Source: Hahellaceae bacterium
GTDB taxonomy: Bacteria; Pseudomonadota; Gammaproteobacteria; Pseudomonadales; Oleiphilaceae
Reading direction: 5' to 3'
Length of the DNA stretch: 64,000 nucleotides
Assembly: GCA_024234505.1 (NCBI GenBank)
Contig: JACKOD010000004.1
Location: 372,001-436,000, forward strand
Part shown: one piece after another, positions 17,036 through 26,675 of the stretch
Numbering within the stretch: the first letter of the stretch is position 1
Layout: every line of letters starts with the position of its first letter
Notes under the pieces: generated by a model
Databases searched by the model: none
What the model saw: the letters and a program-made list of their open reading frames with translations, nothing else
Told to the model about the DNA's origin: nothing
Program-made: the position numbers and the translations under genes

Positions 17036-19168
17036 GTGTCTGAAGAGTTAGACACCTTGATAGGCAAACTCAAATTGTATCTTGATGACCAGAAAATTGA
17101 GCTGGTTCGTCAGGCGTACCTGTGCGCGAGATCGGCTCACGAAGGTCAATATCGCCGAAGTGGTGAGCCCTACATTATTCATCCCGTGGCCGTGGCCGAG
17201 ATTCTGGCTGATTTGAGACTGGATCACCAAACCCTCATGGCGGCGTTGCTGCATGACGTGATCGAAGATACTGAAGTATCGAAAGAGGAGCTGGCAGCGC
17301 AATTCGGTGAGTCGGTCGCTGATCTAGTGGATGGCGTCAGTAAACTGACCCAGATTGAGTTCAAGTCCAAAGCGGAAGCCCAGGCTGAAAATTTCCGTAA
17401 AATGACCCTGGCGATGGCGAAAGATATCCGGGTTATTTTGGTAAAACTCGCTGACCGCTTGCACAATATGCGTACGCTGGGGCCGTTAAGTCATGAGAAG
17501 CGCCGACGTATTGCGAATGAAACGCTTGAAATCTACGCTCCGATAGCGAACCGTTTGGGAATTAATAATGTTCGGGTGGAGTTGGAGGATCTGGGTTTTT
17601 CAGCTTTGCATCCCATGCGGGCAAAATACATTAAAAAAGCCGTAGAAAAGCAACGTGGCGGCCATCGTGATGTGATTGATGATATAAAACTGCGTTTGGA
17701 AGCGCGTCTGGCCGAAAGGGGGATTCCCGGAGTCATCATCGGACGGGAAAAGCATCTTTACAGTATTTATCAGAAAATGAAGTACAAGCATAAATCCTTC
17801 CATGAAATTATGGATGTTTATGCATTTCGCGTCATTACGGATTCTGAAGATAGCTGTTATCGAATTTTAGGTGCAGCACATAGTTTGTATAAGCCGCTGC
17901 CGGGCCGATTTAAAGATTACATTGCGATGCCCAAGGCGAATGGATATCAATCTTTGCATACCACTTTATTTGGAATGCATGTGAATATTGAAATTCAGAT
18001 TCGCACTGATGAAATGGAAGCGTTGGCGAACAATGGTATCGCGGCCCACTGGCTCTATAAAGCTCAGAGTCCCGATGCCGCCGCAGCAAACCAGCTGCGT
18101 GTGGATCACTGGGTCCGTGGTTTGATGGAAATGAGAGAGCGGGCCGATGACTCGATGGAGTTTATCGAGCATGTCAAAATCGACTTGTTTCCTGACGAGA
18201 TCTACGTGTTTACGCCGAAAGGTAAAATTCTTGAATTGCCTTCGGGGGCAACGCCTATCGACTTTGCCTACACCATTCATACTGATATCGGAAATGCCTG
18301 CGTGGCTTGCCGTATCAACAAAAGTTTGTCTGCCCTGAGCACCCCTCTGCAGAGTGGGCAGACGGTCGAAGTGATCACGACACCTGGCGCGAGACCGAGT
18401 CCGGCCTGGCTGAACTTTGTGGTTACGGGTAAGGCGAAGAGTAGCATTCGACATTATCTGAAGCAGCAGCGCCGCAGCGAATCCGTAGAGCTTGGCAAGA
18501 AACTGCTTAAGAAGTCGTTGCATAGTTTTGGTAAAAAACTGGCGGATATTAGTGAAGAACAGATTTCGCGAGTAATACAGCATAATCAGCTGGAAAGTCT
18601 GGAGCACCTGCTGCAGGAAATCGGTTTGGGCAATCGGATGTCTTATATTGCTGCGCGGCAATTGGTCTCGGAAGAGAATGCCTTGCCCAACCAGCAGATT
18701 AATGTCAATCATAACGAAACCCGGCCGGTGTTGACGATTAATGGGGCGGATGGCTTGTTGTTGCGCTTCGCTCATTGCTGCAAACCTATTCCCGGAGATT
18801 CCATTGTGGGTACCATGGATTCGGGGAATGGCATGGTGATTCATTCAGATCGATGTGACAAGGTCATGATGCACCCTGATGACAGCCATCGCTGGATTCA
18901 TTTGAGTTGGGCGAAAGATATTACGGACGAGTTTTCAGTGGAATTGCGTGTGGAATTGGAGCGCCAGCGAGGTATTATTGCGGAGCTGGCTGCAGCAGTG
19001 ACACAAGCCGATGGCAATATCGAAAAAATAAATGTGGAAGAGCAGGACGCGCGGCACAGCATTATTAGCCTCGTTGTTCATGTACAGGGGCGGAAGCATC
19101 TAGCTCGAGTCATGCGGCGTATTCGTACTATTCGTGCGGTGAGCAGTATCTCCCGAGCCAGACACTAA
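17036..19168 (+). CDS. spoT: (p)ppGpp synthetase/hydrolase SpoT
   Basis: A 710-residue bifunctional RelA/SpoT enzyme. Order: HD hydrolase domain with AALLHDVIEDT near residue 70 and KLADRLHNMRTL near 145; synthetase domain with GRFKDYIAMPKANGYQSLH near 300 and EIQIRT; TGS domain beginning IYVFTPKGKILELP near 385; then the Cys-rich HCCKPIPGD and a C-terminal ACT domain. The HD motif is intact, so hydrolysis should be active. The GTG at 17036 was chosen because AGGAG lies 5 bases upstream; the ATG at 17018 has no such site, and earlier starts would fall inside the terminator hairpin. It is followed by ridA, as in Pseudomonas. Confidence 0.96.
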   Translation: MSEELDTLIGKLKLYLDDQKIELVRQAYLCARSAHEGQYRRSGEPYIIHPVAVAEILADLRLDHQTLMAALLHDVIEDTEVSKEELAAQFGESVADLVDGVSKLTQIEFKSKAEAQAENFRKMTLAMAKDIRVILVKLADRLHNMRTLGPLSHEKRRRIANETLEIYAPIANRLGINNVRVELEDLGFSALHPMRAKYIKKAVEKQRGGHRDVIDDIKLRLEARLAERGIPGVIIGREKHLYSIYQKMKYKHKSFHEIMDVYAFRVITDSEDSCYRILGAAHSLYKPLPGRFKDYIAMPKANGYQSLHTTLFGMHVNIEIQIRTDEMEALANNGIAAHWLYKAQSPDAAAANQLRVDHWVRGLMEMRERADDSMEFIEHVKIDLFPDEIYVFTPKGKILELPSGATPIDFAYTIHTDIGNACVACRINKSLSALSTPLQSGQTVEVITTPGARPSPAWLNFVVTGKAKSSIRHYLKQQRRSESVELGKKLLKKSLHSFGKKLADISEEQISRVIQHNQLESLEHLLQEIGLGNRMSYIAARQLVSEENALPNQQINVNHNETRPVLTINGADGLLLRFAHCCKPIPGDSIVGTMDSGNGMVIHSDRCDKVMMHPDDSHRWIHLSWAKDITDEFSVELRVELERQRGIIAELAAAVTQADGNIEKINVEEQDARHSIISLVVHVQGRKHLARVMRRIRTIRAVSSISRARH

Positions 19169-19286
19169 GCCCTGAAGGCGATTATCGTGTTGGGTTGTCT
19201 GGTAATGACGCATTAATTCCGGTAACAAATTCGTTATGACCTGTTTAAATTAGATATGGCATTTTTATTAAAGGAGAGGACGCTCA

Positions 19287-19670
19287 ATGACTAATAAATC
19301 AGTAATACACAGTGATTCCGCACCTAAAGCGATCGGCACTTATTCGCAGGCAGTTAAAGTCGGAAATACAGTGTACCTTTCTGGCCAGATTGCATTGAAT
19401 CCACAAACCATGGAAATGGTGCAGGACGACATCAGTAGCGAGATCCGTCGTGTATTCGACAATCTAAAAGCGGTTTGTCTGGCGGCTGGGGGAGATTTGA
19501 AGGATATTGTTAAATTGAATATCTTTCTGACGGATCTTGGCAATTTTGCAACGGTCAATGAAATTATGGCGACCTATTTCGAACAGCCTTACCCCGCACG
19601 TGCAGCGATCGGCGTGGCTTCTTTGCCTCGTGGTGCTCGCGTGGAAATGGATGGGATAATGGTTATTTAA
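19287..19670 (+). CDS. ridA: RidA reactive enamine/imine deaminase
   Basis: A 127-residue RidA (YjgF/TdcF) protein that hydrolyses 2-aminoacrylate and related enamines made by PLP enzymes. The conserved PARAAIGVASLPRGARVEMD segment contains the catalytic arginine (PARAAI), and SGQIALNP and FLTDL are family-typical. The start ATG has AGGAG in range. It follows spoT by 118 bases in the core order and probably has its own promoter in that gap. Confidence 0.95.
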   Translation: MTNKSVIHSDSAPKAIGTYSQAVKVGNTVYLSGQIALNPQTMEMVQDDISSEIRRVFDNLKAVCLAAGGDLKDIVKLNIFLTDLGNFATVNEIMATYFEQPYPARAAIGVASLPRGARVEMDGIMVI

Positions 19671-19749
19671 TTAGGAGCTAATAGGTGGCTCGGGCTGCGG
19701 GATTGAGTGTTGGCTGAATCCGTGCGGCCCTCATGTTATTCGTCAATCG

Positions 19750-20592
19750 TTATTCAGGCACCAGCCATTCGGTCAACTGTGAACCTGAAGCGGGTGATTC
19801 CTCCAGTAATCTCACCAGCTCATCCTGAATCGCACCCGCATCCTCGCAGAGGTTCCAGGTCGGATTGATGATCAGCATACCGGATCCATACATGCCTAGC
19901 GTGCCCGTGGCTGGCTTGACCATCAGTTCCAGACGCAGAATCTTACGTAATCCGCTTTCCTTAAACTTTTTCAGCATCTCTTCGTGCTTTCCAGCGGGCA
20001 ACAGGGGATACCAGATAGCCCAGGTGGCAGTACTCCATTTTTTTGCTGCAGCTATTACCTGTTTTGGTAACTGGCTATAGTCCTGTTTGACTTCGTAGCT
20101 CGGGTCAATTAATACCAGTCCTCGTTTGATCGGCGGGGGTGTCAGGGCTTGTAAGCCCTCCCATGCGTCTCGCTGGTGAATAGCAATGCGAGGGTCGCGT
20201 AAATTGACTTGAAGCGCGCTGAATTCTGTCGGATGGAGTTCGAGCAGTATCAGTTTGTCCTGATCTCTCAGGCAATTTGCCAGAATAGCTGGTGAACCGG
20301 GATAGAACGTCAGGCGATCGCCCGGATTGATTTCGTCGACCAGATTCCGGTAGGTGTTAAGTAAGGCGGATAGATCATTGCGAAGCCAAAGGCGCCCGAT
20401 GCCTTGGCTGAACTCTTCGGTTTTTTGCGCTTGTACTGATTCAAGATCATACAGCCCCCGCCCGGCATGTGTATCGATATAACAAATGGGCTTGTCTTTT
20501 CGCAGCAGATATTCCACCAGCTCGAGTAAAATCAGGTGCTTGTGAACATCTGCGAAGTTACCGGCGTGAAATCCGTGTTGGTAACTTAACAT
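19750..20592 (-). CDS. rlmJ: 23S rRNA A2030 N6-methyltransferase RlmJ
   Basis: A 280-residue RlmJ that methylates A2030 of 23S rRNA. Family hallmarks are the start MLSYQHGFHAGNFADVHKH, the SAM-binding YIDTHAGRGLYDL, and the adenine methyltransferase motif IV as DPSYE (usually DPPYE). Length matches E. coli RlmJ. It overlaps the upstream epimerase-like gene by 7 bases, suggesting an operon, and converges on ridA. Confidence 0.95.
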   Translation of the reverse strand: MLSYQHGFHAGNFADVHKHLILLELVEYLLRKDKPICYIDTHAGRGLYDLESVQAQKTEEFSQGIGRLWLRNDLSALLNTYRNLVDEINPGDRLTFYPGSPAILANCLRDQDKLILLELHPTEFSALQVNLRDPRIAIHQRDAWEGLQALTPPPIKRGLVLIDPSYEVKQDYSQLPKQVIAAAKKWSTATWAIWYPLLPAGKHEEMLKKFKESGLRKILRLELMVKPATGTLGMYGSGMLIINPTWNLCEDAGAIQDELVRLLEESPASGSQLTEWLVPE

Positions 20593-21476
20593 AGGGCAAT
20601 CATCTCTTGGTATCCCGCTTTAAAGTCAGGATATTGAAATTGGTAGCCTGAATCGAGCAGGCGTTTGTTTCGGCAGCGTTTACTTCCGGCCCTGCGAATG
20701 CTGTTTGCGCGGGCGAGGGTTTCGGGTGGCGAAAGTTCGCAGTCCAGCGTCTGGGCCAGCCAGGTTTCCAGCGTATTCATTTGCACCGGTTGACAGTCGC
20801 TTGCGAGGTAGCAATTTTCCACAGGCTTGCCTGTCATGTCGAGCTTTAATAGGTGAGCAAGTACGCCAACGCAATCTTTTTCGTGAATGCGGTTGGTGAA
20901 TGCGTCTCCCGATGGACTACGTACGCCGGCTTTCACTTGATTCAGCAAGCGTGTTCTTGTACCTCCATAAATACCTGAAAATCGAACAATGGTGGCGGGC
21001 CAGGGGGCATTCAGGGCGACTTGTTCTGCTTCGAGCATTCGGAGGCCAGAAAACGAATCTGGATGTGTCGCGCTTGTTTCGTCGACCCATTCGTTATTGT
21101 TCTGATGATAGACGCTGGTGCTGGAGACGAAAAAAAGTCGTTTGAGGCGGGTTCCCCTACGCTGTAGTGCTTCAAGCAGATTCTTGAGGCCTTCAACATA
21201 AATTTGCCGATAGGCCGTGTCGCTGAACTCTCCCGCGCTAAGGCAGACCACTAAATAATCAATGTGATCCGGCACGACCTTGATCAAACTTTGTAAATCG
21301 CATACATCTCCCTGCAGATATTGGATCATCTGCGGAAGCGTCTCGGGGTGACGCGCCAGCGCCCAGACTTGATGATGTTGGGCTAGTTGCAGTGCCAACG
21401 GCCGACCTATGCCGCCACATCCTGCCAGTAAAATTCGATTGCCTGTATCTAATATGTGGTTTGTTGTGGTTTCCAT
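20586..21476 (-). CDS. NAD-dependent epimerase/dehydratase-like protein (YeeZ type)
   Basis: A 296-residue extended short-chain dehydrogenase. The Rossmann motif appears as LLAGCGGIGRPLALQL, and the segment FFVSSTSVYHQNNN carries Ser and Tyr, although the classical YxxxK lysine is not evident (Tyr-His-Gln-Asn). The family resembles E. coli YeeZ, whose substrate is unknown. Overlap with rlmJ implies joint expression. It is divergent from oxyR across 70 bases, so OxyR may influence it; that is inference from position. Confidence 0.8.
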   Translation of the reverse strand: METTTNHILDTGNRILLAGCGGIGRPLALQLAQHHQVWALARHPETLPQMIQYLQGDVCDLQSLIKVVPDHIDYLVVCLSAGEFSDTAYRQIYVEGLKNLLEALQRRGTRLKRLFFVSSTSVYHQNNNEWVDETSATHPDSFSGLRMLEAEQVALNAPWPATIVRFSGIYGGTRTRLLNQVKAGVRSPSGDAFTNRIHEKDCVGVLAHLLKLDMTGKPVENCYLASDCQPVQMNTLETWLAQTLDCELSPPETLARANSIRRAGSKRCRNKRLLDSGYQFQYPDFKAGYQEMIALC

Positions 21477-21546
21477 CAGCGCTACGTATGTTAATATCTT
21501 AATCAGTTATTTGCTTTCGATTAATTTTCTCTATCGCGTATTCACT

Positions 21547-22524
21547 ATGACACTGACAGAGCTCCGTTATATTGTCACACTGGCGCAGGAAAAGCATTTC
21601 GGGCGTGCCGCCGAGAAATGTTTTGTGAGTCAGCCGACCCTGAGTGTGGCGGTCAAGAAACTTGAGGATGAATTAGGTGTCGCCTTATTTGAACGCAGTA
21701 AAGGCCAGATTACCGTTACGGTGATTGGTGAGCGTTTTGTTAATCAGGCTCATAAAGTGCTTGATCAGGCTAATGTTCTAAAAGATATCGCTCAAGGGGG
21801 CAAAGATCAGCTTGGCGTGCCTTTACGTGTTGGGGCGATTTATACGGTAGGGCCTTATCTCTTTCCCCATCTTATTCCCCAGCTACGAGCGATAGCACCT
21901 CAAATGCCGCTTTATGTGGAGGAAAGTTATACGGCCACCCTTCGGGAGAAACTGCGCCAGACAGAGTTGGACGCCATTGTGGTTGCATTGCCTTTCCACG
22001 AGCCGGATGTGGTCACGCTGCCACTTTACGAAGAGCCATTTGTTGTACTGTTGCCTGCGGGCCATCCGTTGGCCGCGCTGGAGCGCATACACAGCGATGC
22101 GCTGTTGGCCGACAATCTTTTAATGCTGGGCCCCGGACACTGCTTTCGTGATCAGGTCTTTGAATCTTGCCCCGCGCTCTTGAAAGCGGTTTCGACAACA
22201 CGGGCAGATGACGCTCCTCACGGGTTGATTACCGAAGGCAGTTCACTAGAAACGATTCGACATATGGTGGCATCTGGATTAGGTATTTCGATTTTACCTT
22301 TGTCTGCCGCCGGCGTCGGGCAGTATCAGGAAGATGTACTGACGATTCGGCCTTTTGCAGACAATATTCCGAAACGAACGGTCGGATTAGCATGGAGAGT
22401 GACGTTTCCTCGCCCCAATGCCATTGATGTGGTGGCCAGGGCGGCTTCGTCGTGCCGACTGTCGACGGCTCCCGGTATCTTGCCTGCAGATATTTCGGCT
22501 TTCTCATCGTCTAATCAGGGATAA
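21547..22524 (+). CDS. oxyR: OxyR hydrogen-peroxide sensor, LysR family
   Basis: A 325-residue LysR-type regulator with the N-terminal winged HTH (TELRYIVTLAQEKHFGRAAEKCFVSQPTLSVAVKKLE, split over the first 45 residues). The two redox cysteines are recognisable in GHCFRDQVFESC, with the eight-residue gap seen between Cys199 and Cys208 of E. coli OxyR, so peroxide sensing by disulfide formation is expected. The ATG at 21547 matches the family start MTLTELRY; an upstream frame extension to 21409 would run through the divergent promoter. recG starts 6 bases after the stop, so the two are cotranscribed as in Pseudomonas. Confidence 0.95.
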   Translation: MTLTELRYIVTLAQEKHFGRAAEKCFVSQPTLSVAVKKLEDELGVALFERSKGQITVTVIGERFVNQAHKVLDQANVLKDIAQGGKDQLGVPLRVGAIYTVGPYLFPHLIPQLRAIAPQMPLYVEESYTATLREKLRQTELDAIVVALPFHEPDVVTLPLYEEPFVVLLPAGHPLAALERIHSDALLADNLLMLGPGHCFRDQVFESCPALLKAVSTTRADDAPHGLITEGSSLETIRHMVASGLGISILPLSAAGVGQYQEDVLTIRPFADNIPKRTVGLAWRVTFPRPNAIDVVARAASSCRLSTAPGILPADISAFSSSNQG

Positions 22525-22530
22525 ATTACG

Positions 22531-24606
22531 ATGGCGTCGCTTGATCAGGTGGCCGTTACGGAACTAAAAGGAGTCGGTGCGAAACTGGCAGAAGTGCTTG
22601 CAAAGCTTCAGATATTTTCGGTTCAGGATTTGTTGTTCCATTTACCCTATCGGTATCAGGATCGAAGCAGCATTATCGCGATTGCGGCGCTTCAGTTTGG
22701 AGATGAATGTGTCATTGAGGGAATCGTAACGCAGAGTCGGATTCTCATGGGCAAGCGGCGGAGCTTACAGATTGCGCTGAATGATGGTAGTGGTTTGATT
22801 CATCTGCGATTTTTTCATTTCAGTGCTGCACAGAAATTACAGTTGGAGGAGGGGGCCCGTGTACGCTGTTTTGGCGAAGTTCGACGGGGAAATTTAGGGT
22901 ACGAGTTATACCATCCGGAATATCGAATCATTAAGGATGAGAATGCCTCACCCCCGGAAGAGGCGTTGACGCCTTTATATCATCTGACCGAAGGGCTGCA
23001 GCAAACACGACTCAGACAGCTGGTCGGGCAAGCACTGGAATGGCTGGATCGCTACCCGGTACAGGAATTGCTGCCCGAACGTGTATTGCGTGATTATCAG
23101 ATGCCGCCGCTAAGTCGCGCATTACGTTGGCTGCACTCTCCCCCTAAACAGGTGAACATAGCCGAGCTGGAATCAGGCTGCCACCCTTGGCAGCAGCGAC
23201 TGGTGATAGAGGAGCTGCTCGCACATCATCTCAGTCTGCAAAAAATTCGTATCCGAATTCAGTCCCATAGCGCCCCGGTATTGTCGCCAGACGCCATGCT
23301 GACCCAGACGTTTCTTGATGGTTTACCCTTCCGGTTAACCCGCGCGCAACAGCGAGTGGTGCGTGAAATAGAAGAAGATTTGCGTCAGCCCCGCCCCATG
23401 CTCCGGTTGGTGCAAGGGGATGTGGGGTCGGGAAAAACGGTTGTTGCCGCGTTAACCGCTTTATGTGCCGTCTCAGCCGGTTATCAGGTCGCCCTGATGG
23501 CTCCTACGGAAATTCTGGCAGAGCAGCATTGGCTAAATTTTAATAGCTGGTTAACTCCGCTGGGAATTTCTCTCGCCTGGCTAAGCGGTAAGGTAAAAGG
23601 CAAAAAGCGGGATCTCGCGCTGGAGGCTATCCGTTGCGGTGAAGCCAAAGTGGTCATCGGAACCCATGCCTTGTTTCAGGAGGAGGTGGTCTTTGATCGT
23701 CTCGCACTTGCCATCATTGATGAGCAGCATCGTTTTGGTGTGCATCAACGCCTTTCATTAAAAGATAAAGCGGCCGCCGCCGGGTGGGCGCCACACCAGC
23801 TTATAATGACGGCTACGCCGATTCCCCGTACCTTGGCTATGAGCGCCTATGCTGACCTGGATACGTCAGTGATTGATGAACTGCCAGCGGGGCGTCAGCC
23901 TGTCACGACAATCGTTTTACCCGACACCAAACGCGATCAGGTGATCGCACGTGTTCGTGAAGCCTGCAAACAAGGTCGACAGGCCTACTGGGTCTGTACG
24001 CTCATCGAAGAGTCGGAGGCGTTACAGTGCCAGGCCGCTGAAGTCACGGCGCAATCACTTGCCACGCAGTTGCCTGACCTGCGTATTGGATTGGTGCATG
24101 GCAGGATGAAAGCCCAAGACAAGGCAAATGTGATGGCGGGTTTTAAAGCCGGAGAGGTGGATTTACTGGTGGCAACAACGGTCATTGAGGTGGGGGTAGA
24201 TGTTCCCAATGCCTCGCTGATTATTATCGAAAATCCGGAGCGACTCGGGCTGGCACAGCTACACCAGCTACGTGGTCGGGTAGGGCGAGGGCATATCGAG
24301 AGCTATTGCGCGCTGATGTACCATCCGCCGCTTTCCAGGCAGGGGGAGGCGCGACTGAAAGTGATGCGGGAAACTTCCAATGGTTTTGATATTGCGGAAA
24401 AAGATCTGGAACTACGTGGTCCCGGTGAGGTATTGGGTACCCGGCAAACCGGCTTGATGACTTTTCGCATAGCGAATCTTGAGCGAGACAAATTACTCCT
24501 GCCTGACGTCAAGCAAATTGCACAGCGTATTTTACCTCAGCAGAAGACGGTTGATCAGCTCATTCAACGCTGGTTGGGTCATAACCTGAGATATGGCGTG
24601 GTCTAA
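22531..24606 (+). CDS. recG: ATP-dependent DNA helicase RecG
   Basis: A 691-residue RecG, which reverses stalled replication forks and branch-migrates Holliday junctions. An N-terminal wedge/OB domain is followed by helicase motifs: Walker A GDVGSGKT near residue 300, the DEQH box IIDEQHRFG, motif III TATPIPRTLA, motif VI QLRGRVGRG and the RecG tail with ELRGPGEVLGTRQTG. Length is standard. The ATG is only 6 bases after oxyR. Confidence 0.97.
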   Translation: MASLDQVAVTELKGVGAKLAEVLAKLQIFSVQDLLFHLPYRYQDRSSIIAIAALQFGDECVIEGIVTQSRILMGKRRSLQIALNDGSGLIHLRFFHFSAAQKLQLEEGARVRCFGEVRRGNLGYELYHPEYRIIKDENASPPEEALTPLYHLTEGLQQTRLRQLVGQALEWLDRYPVQELLPERVLRDYQMPPLSRALRWLHSPPKQVNIAELESGCHPWQQRLVIEELLAHHLSLQKIRIRIQSHSAPVLSPDAMLTQTFLDGLPFRLTRAQQRVVREIEEDLRQPRPMLRLVQGDVGSGKTVVAALTALCAVSAGYQVALMAPTEILAEQHWLNFNSWLTPLGISLAWLSGKVKGKKRDLALEAIRCGEAKVVIGTHALFQEEVVFDRLALAIIDEQHRFGVHQRLSLKDKAAAAGWAPHQLIMTATPIPRTLAMSAYADLDTSVIDELPAGRQPVTTIVLPDTKRDQVIARVREACKQGRQAYWVCTLIEESEALQCQAAEVTAQSLATQLPDLRIGLVHGRMKAQDKANVMAGFKAGEVDLLVATTVIEVGVDVPNASLIIIENPERLGLAQLHQLRGRVGRGHIESYCALMYHPPLSRQGEARLKVMRETSNGFDIAEKDLELRGPGEVLGTRQTGLMTFRIANLERDKLLLPDVKQIAQRILPQQKTVDQLIQRWLGHNLRYGVV

Positions 24607-24689
24607 TTACGCGCCCTTTCGAAAAAGCCTCTATACTGTGTCTATTGAATTTCGCTTCTAGGTTTAGCATTTGTATGTTGAGAGACGAC

Positions 24690-26084
24690 ATGATTCCTGC
24701 CTCCGTAAGTAAGGTGCTCGACACCTACCAGAATGACCCTGACATTAAATCGCAGGGCTTAATGCCTTCACAACTGGTCGATTCAAACCAGGTGGAGCGC
24801 GCCGAACAGGTCAAAATGATCCTGATGCATGACGTATTGGGTCGTGTACAAGTCATTCTTCCTGCGAATTGCTTGCTGGATATTGATCGCCTCAACCGTG
24901 ATTTGGGACGTAGCCTCAAAGTTTTGCCCAGCGATGATTTGCAGGATTTGCAGCATGCGCTCAGTGTGACCACGTTACCTGCGATGCCGGATATTACCGG
25001 GTTACCTTCGTTGATTGATAAGCGCGTGGATGACATGGAGTACATGCATCTCGAATCCGGCCATCGCGGTAAAATGCTTCGAATCAGTAAGCCTTTGTTC
25101 AAAGCCATGGTTAAGAATGCACGCATTGAGAGCTTTGCGGTGCCTGTGCAGGGCATTCAGGTAAATATTAGTCAGCCCGCGCACGATCGGGAGCAGATTG
25201 CCTCTGCGGTGCAAAAGTTTACCCATCTGCGCATTCGCCAACGGCTTGAAGATACGCTTGAGTTGCCGCCGTTACCGCAAACCGCACAAAAAATCATTCA
25301 CCTGCGTACCGACCCGAATGCGGGAATCGCCGATCTGGCGGATATTGTCGAAGCTGATCCCAGTCTGGCTGCACAGGTGGTCAGTTGGGCGTCATCGTCC
25401 TTTTATGCGGCACCGGGCAAAATTAAGTCGGTACACGACGCCATCATGAGGGTATTGGGCTACGATCTCGTGATGAATCTGGCGATGGGATTGTCGCTCG
25501 GGAAAACGCTTCAGCTGCCCAAAGAGCAGCCGGAAGGCTATCTCCCTTACTGGCAACAATCCATCTGGATGGCAACGGCCACAGGGGCTTTGGTTAACGC
25601 GATTCCCAGAGAGCATCGACCCGGGTTCGGGCTGGCCTATCTCTCGGGATTGCTGCATAACTTTGGGTATCTGGTGCTGGCACATGTGTTTCCACCACAC
25701 TTTGAATTGATGTGCCGCTATATTGAGGCGAATCCCCATCTGGATTCCGCCTATGTCGAGCACTACCTGCTGGGAATTACCCGCGAGCAGGTAGGCAGCA
25801 CCTTAATGGATATCTGGAACATGCCTGAAGAGGTTGTTGGTGCATTGCGTCAACAGAAAAATCCGTTTTTTGATGGTATGAGTTCTGATTACGCCAACAT
25901 TTTGTTTGTTGCCCGTAGTCATCTCACAGAGCGAGGGATCCTGTCAGGGCCGAGTGAGCGGATACCTGAGGAGTTGTACAAGCACCTTCAATTGGATCCT
26001 GCGATTGCGGCTGAAGTCATGGATGATTTGATCAACTCGAAAGAAGAAGTTTTGCAAATGGCCGGGTTATTGGATAAAGCTTGA
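24690..26084 (+). CDS. YbaK-like plus HDOD-domain protein
   Basis: About 464 residues in two parts. The first 160 resemble the YbaK/aminoacyl-tRNA deacylase fold (MLRISKPLF region, FAVPVQGIQVNI), and residues about 190-400 form an HDOD domain (LPPLPQTAQKIIHLRTDPNAG, then AGIADLADIVEADPSLAAQVV, split here). HDOD proteins are non-catalytic HD relatives used in signalling. The same fusion occurs next to recG/oxyR in relatives of Pseudomonas, as I recall. The ATG at 24690 has GAGAG 6 bases away; ATG 24675 and a TTG at 24645 are alternatives. An intrinsic terminator follows the stop. Confidence 0.8.
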   Translation: MIPASVSKVLDTYQNDPDIKSQGLMPSQLVDSNQVERAEQVKMILMHDVLGRVQVILPANCLLDIDRLNRDLGRSLKVLPSDDLQDLQHALSVTTLPAMPDITGLPSLIDKRVDDMEYMHLESGHRGKMLRISKPLFKAMVKNARIESFAVPVQGIQVNISQPAHDREQIASAVQKFTHLRIRQRLEDTLELPPLPQTAQKIIHLRTDPNAGIADLADIVEADPSLAAQVVSWASSSFYAAPGKIKSVHDAIMRVLGYDLVMNLAMGLSLGKTLQLPKEQPEGYLPYWQQSIWMATATGALVNAIPREHRPGFGLAYLSGLLHNFGYLVLAHVFPPHFELMCRYIEANPHLDSAYVEHYLLGITREQVGSTLMDIWNMPEEVVGALRQQKNPFFDGMSSDYANILFVARSHLTERGILSGPSERIPEELYKHLQLDPAIAAEVMDDLINSKEEVLQMAGLLDKA

Positions 26085-26118
26085 TTGGCTGCTGTGTTAA
26101 TTTCGGTAACCTTTTGAG

Positions 26119-26168
26119 GCGCTTTGTGGAAAAACGTTTAGAGTTGTTTTTCCCATAAAGCGCTTTTT
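26119..26168 (+). terminator. Intrinsic terminator after the HDOD gene
   Basis: A long stem pairs 26119-26135 (GCGCTTTGTGGAAAAAC) with 26146-26163 (with a one-base bulge), loop of about 10 bases, followed by TTTTT. It ends transcription from the recG/HDOD side. Confidence 0.8.
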
Positions 26169-26348
26169 CTTTATTTGTTCAATAAAAACAAGTGGATAAC
26201 TTGCTTGTTGGCGGGAATTACGCATTTTTACGCATGTCTTCCTTTTGCCCGATTTGGTTTATATTGATAAGCATAACCATGAGGTACGGATGTATAGGGT
26301 GTTATCCGGTCGAGTCAGGGTATACAGCGATTTTCCACGGAGGAAGTT

Positions 26349-26603
26349 ATGGATAAGTTAATTTTTAATCAGGCCAGCATTTTTCATCTGCAGCAGCTCG
26401 AATTTCAGTTTCGCAGAAAGTTTGGTTCCCGCTTTCGGTTATCCGATGAATCATCCAGAAATGAACTGATTAATCGTTCTGCCGAATCGTCAGACCGGAT
26501 TATTCGGCAATACTTTGAGCGCTTTTGTCACGAACTCGAACCGGCTTTGGTCGAGGAGCTGGTAATGCGCGGAGTGGTGAAGCCCACCGGAAACAAACAT
26601 TGA
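26349..26603 (+). CDS. Small uncharacterised protein
   Basis: An 84-residue charged protein (FRRKFGSRFRLSDE, then ESSDRIIRQYFERFCHELE), predicted helical. No family is recognised. The start is well supported: GGAGG lies 6 bases upstream of the ATG. It is monocistronic, with a terminator 24 bases after the stop. Confidence 0.75.
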   Translation: MDKLIFNQASIFHLQQLEFQFRRKFGSRFRLSDESSRNELINRSAESSDRIIRQYFERFCHELEPALVEELVMRGVVKPTGNKH

Positions 26604-26626
26604 TCGCATCCTTCAATGTGTCTCTG

Positions 26627-26649
26627 CCCCGATTTATTCGGGGTTTTTT
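26627..26649 (+). terminator. Intrinsic terminator
   Basis: Stem CCCCGA/TCGGGG (26627-26632, 26638-26643), 5-base loop, then six Ts. It ends the 84-residue gene upstream. Confidence 0.85.
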
Positions 26650-26675
26650 GTTTTTATCCGCGCCGAATCTTGAGA

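Noticed and set aside
26216..26236. TTACGC words in the gap before the 84-residue gene, as a link to the array at 46.8 kb
   Set aside because: Only two words occur, without a palindrome; likely chance.
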